This document shows, in pieces, positions 63,048 through 64,000 of a DNA stretch of 64,000 bases. Position 1 is the stretch's first letter. Each line of letters begins with the position of its first letter. A program made the position numbers and the translations under genes. This DNA is from Microvirga makkahensis. Its GTDB lineage: Bacteria; Pseudomonadota; Alphaproteobacteria; Rhizobiales; Beijerinckiaceae. Location of the stretch: assembly GCF_009830105.1 (NCBI RefSeq), contig NZ_WURB01000002.1, forward strand, positions 356,711 through 420,710, in the 5' to 3' direction. The notes below the pieces were generated by a model. It was not told the DNA's origin. It searched no databases and saw nothing but the letters and a program-made list of their open reading frames with translations.

Positions 63048-63740
63048 ATGACGATCAAGCTCTATGAACTCGCAGGCGCCGATGACGACCGGCGCTTCAG
63101 CCCCTATTGCTGGAGGATCCGCTATGCTCTCCAGCACAAGGGCCTCGATTTCGAGACCATCGCCTGCCGCTTCACCGACAAGCACGTGATCGCCTTCTCC
63201 GGACAGGACAAGGTGCCGGTACTGGCCGACGGCGATGAGGTCGTTTCCGACTCCTGGGCCATCGCCTGTCATCTCGAACGAGCCTACCCCGATCGCCCCT
63301 CGCTCTTCGGGGGGCCTGCCGGACTGGCCCTGTCACGCTTCTATGTGGACTGGGCAGACACGGTGCTGCACGGCACCCTGATCCGGCTGCTGGCGAGCGA
63401 CATCCATGCGCACCTTCATGAGAAGGACAAGGACTATTTCCGCGAGACTCGGGAGAGGCGGTTCGGGACCACCCTGGAGGCGTTCTCCTCTGATCAGGCC
63501 AGAACGCTGCAGGAGCTCAAGCGCATTCTCACGCCTCTGAGGCGTACTCTGCAAGGCCAGCCCTATCTCGGCGGAGATGCTCCCCTCTATGCCGATTATA
63601 CGGTGATGGGCGCCTTCATGTGGGCTCGCTGTGTGAGCCAGGTGCCCCTCCTGGAGTCTGCCGATCCTGTGACGCTCTGGAGAAGCCGTCTCCTCGACCT
63701 GCTCGATGAGGAGGCCTTGCGTCTGAGAGCCTATGGCTGA
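63048..63740 (+). CDS. Glutathione S-transferase family protein
   Basis: A 230-residue GST. The thioredoxin-like N-terminal domain has RRFSPYCWRIRYALQHKGLD, with a Ser-Pro-Tyr-Cys catalytic region, and KVPVLADGDEVVSDSWAIAC for glutathione binding. The all-helical C-terminal domain follows (FYVDWADTVLHGTLIRLLAS, then LGGDAPLYADYTVMGAFMWA). The Ser/Cys type suggests beta-, omega- or etherase-like GSTs. AAGGGA lies 12 bases before the ATG. The open frame upstream to 62691 is not coding. Confidence 0.9.
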   Translation: MTIKLYELAGADDDRRFSPYCWRIRYALQHKGLDFETIACRFTDKHVIAFSGQDKVPVLADGDEVVSDSWAIACHLERAYPDRPSLFGGPAGLALSRFYVDWADTVLHGTLIRLLASDIHAHLHEKDKDYFRETRERRFGTTLEAFSSDQARTLQELKRILTPLRRTLQGQPYLGGDAPLYADYTVMGAFMWARCVSQVPLLESADPVTLWRSRLLDLLDEEALRLRAYG

Positions 63741-63783
63741 TGCCCGCGGCAGATGCGCAGCGCCCAGCTTCCTTGGAGCATCC

Positions 63784-64000
63784 TCACAGCCAGGAGGCGA
63801 TCGTCTCCAGAGGTTTCTTGATCCCGCCGTGAACCGGCACCGTGCAGCCCTGGGCCGGGTAGCCGACAACAAGGAGGATGTACGGTTTCTCCGTCTCCGG
63901 GCGGCCGCAGATCTCGTTGAGGAAACCCATCGGACTGGGAGTGTGGGTAAGCGTAACAAGCCCCGCCGCATGCAGAGCCGCGATCAGGAAGCCGGTGGCG
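63784..64000 (-). CDS. Nitroreductase family protein, C-terminal part (cut by window edge)
   Basis: The last 71 residues of a protein that continues beyond the window. It reads [20 protein letters not shown], then [20 protein letters not shown], then [14 protein letters not shown], and ends [11 protein letters not shown]. This is the typical C terminus of FMN-dependent nitroreductase/dehalogenase-type proteins, including the GFLNEI and VVGYPA segments. It is convergent with the GST gene. The N-terminal FMN-binding part is not visible. Confidence 0.82.
   Translation of the reverse strand, partial: ATGFLIAALHAAGLVTLTHTPSPMGFLNEICGRPETEKPYILLVVGYPAQGCTVPVHGGIKKPLETIASWL

Overview
The window reads as a G+C-rich alphaproteobacterial chromosome or large replicon. 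It is dense with ABC uptake operons, catabolic enzymes and one-component regulators. Three features suggest Hyphomicrobiales, possibly Methylobacteriaceae such as Microvirga: intergenic repeats of the type I associate with that group (26556-26815, 31197-31275), a red-type RuBisCO large-subunit fossil, and a remnant resembling a quinoprotein-relay/SoxH-type metallohydrolase. This placement is an inference. I see no rRNA, tRNA, CRISPR array, intact insertion sequence or phage gene.

Region 1 (1-2.3 kb, minus) is a polar amino-acid ABC operon. It is divergent from an XRE-cupin regulator (2440-3036), with two matching palindromes between them. Region 2 (3.1-10.6 kb, minus) is an Opp/Dpp-type importer followed by a glycerophosphodiester phosphodiesterase and a TIM-barrel isomerase/epimerase, a gene set that recalls agrocinopine operons. 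A LysR gene (11270) and a secreted cyclase-family protein (12408) follow.

Region 3 (13.7-31.1 kb) holds a Liv-type importer with an ALDH, an SDR and a zinc ADH (minus), a LysR regulator (22242-23216), and a set that fits C5-dicarboxylate catabolism: CitE-like lyase, MmgE/PrpD, MaoC-type hydratase, class I fumarase, acyl-CoA dehydrogenase and class III CoA-transferase. A 19-bp palindrome, CTATA-N9-TATAG or a close variant, lies upstream of the liv operon, the lysR gene, the lyase operon and the dehydrogenase operon. The simplest reading is one LysR regulon joining uptake to breakdown to acetyl-CoA and pyruvate.

Region 4 (31.2-37.1 kb) is a scar-rich stretch with RuBisCO and metallohydrolase fragments, a CHASE4-GGDEF-EAL protein, a 50-residue membrane protein too short for ordinary gene calling, and a GntR regulator. 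Region 5 (37.1-54.1 kb) is an amine-catabolism island: XRE-cupin regulator, ALDH, class III transaminase, ThDP enzyme, Dpp-type importer with fused ATPases, an HDAC-family acetylpolyamine-type amidohydrolase, an M20 amidohydrolase, a hydroxylysine-kinase-like phosphotransferase with a PLP enzyme of the phospho-lyase/transaminase type, an EamA exporter and a cupin.

Region 6 (54.1-58.9 kb) has a LysE remnant, then a LysR gene divergent from an AhpD-like protein, a VOC protein, a PNPOx-reductase-ferredoxin fusion and an HPP membrane protein. The segment ends in a frameshifted monooxygenase-domain pseudogene. Region 7 (58.9-64.0 kb) has an amidase, a polysaccharide-deacetylase-like hydrolase, a small Cys protein and a CobW GTPase on the minus strand, then a GST and the end of a nitroreductase cut by the window edge.
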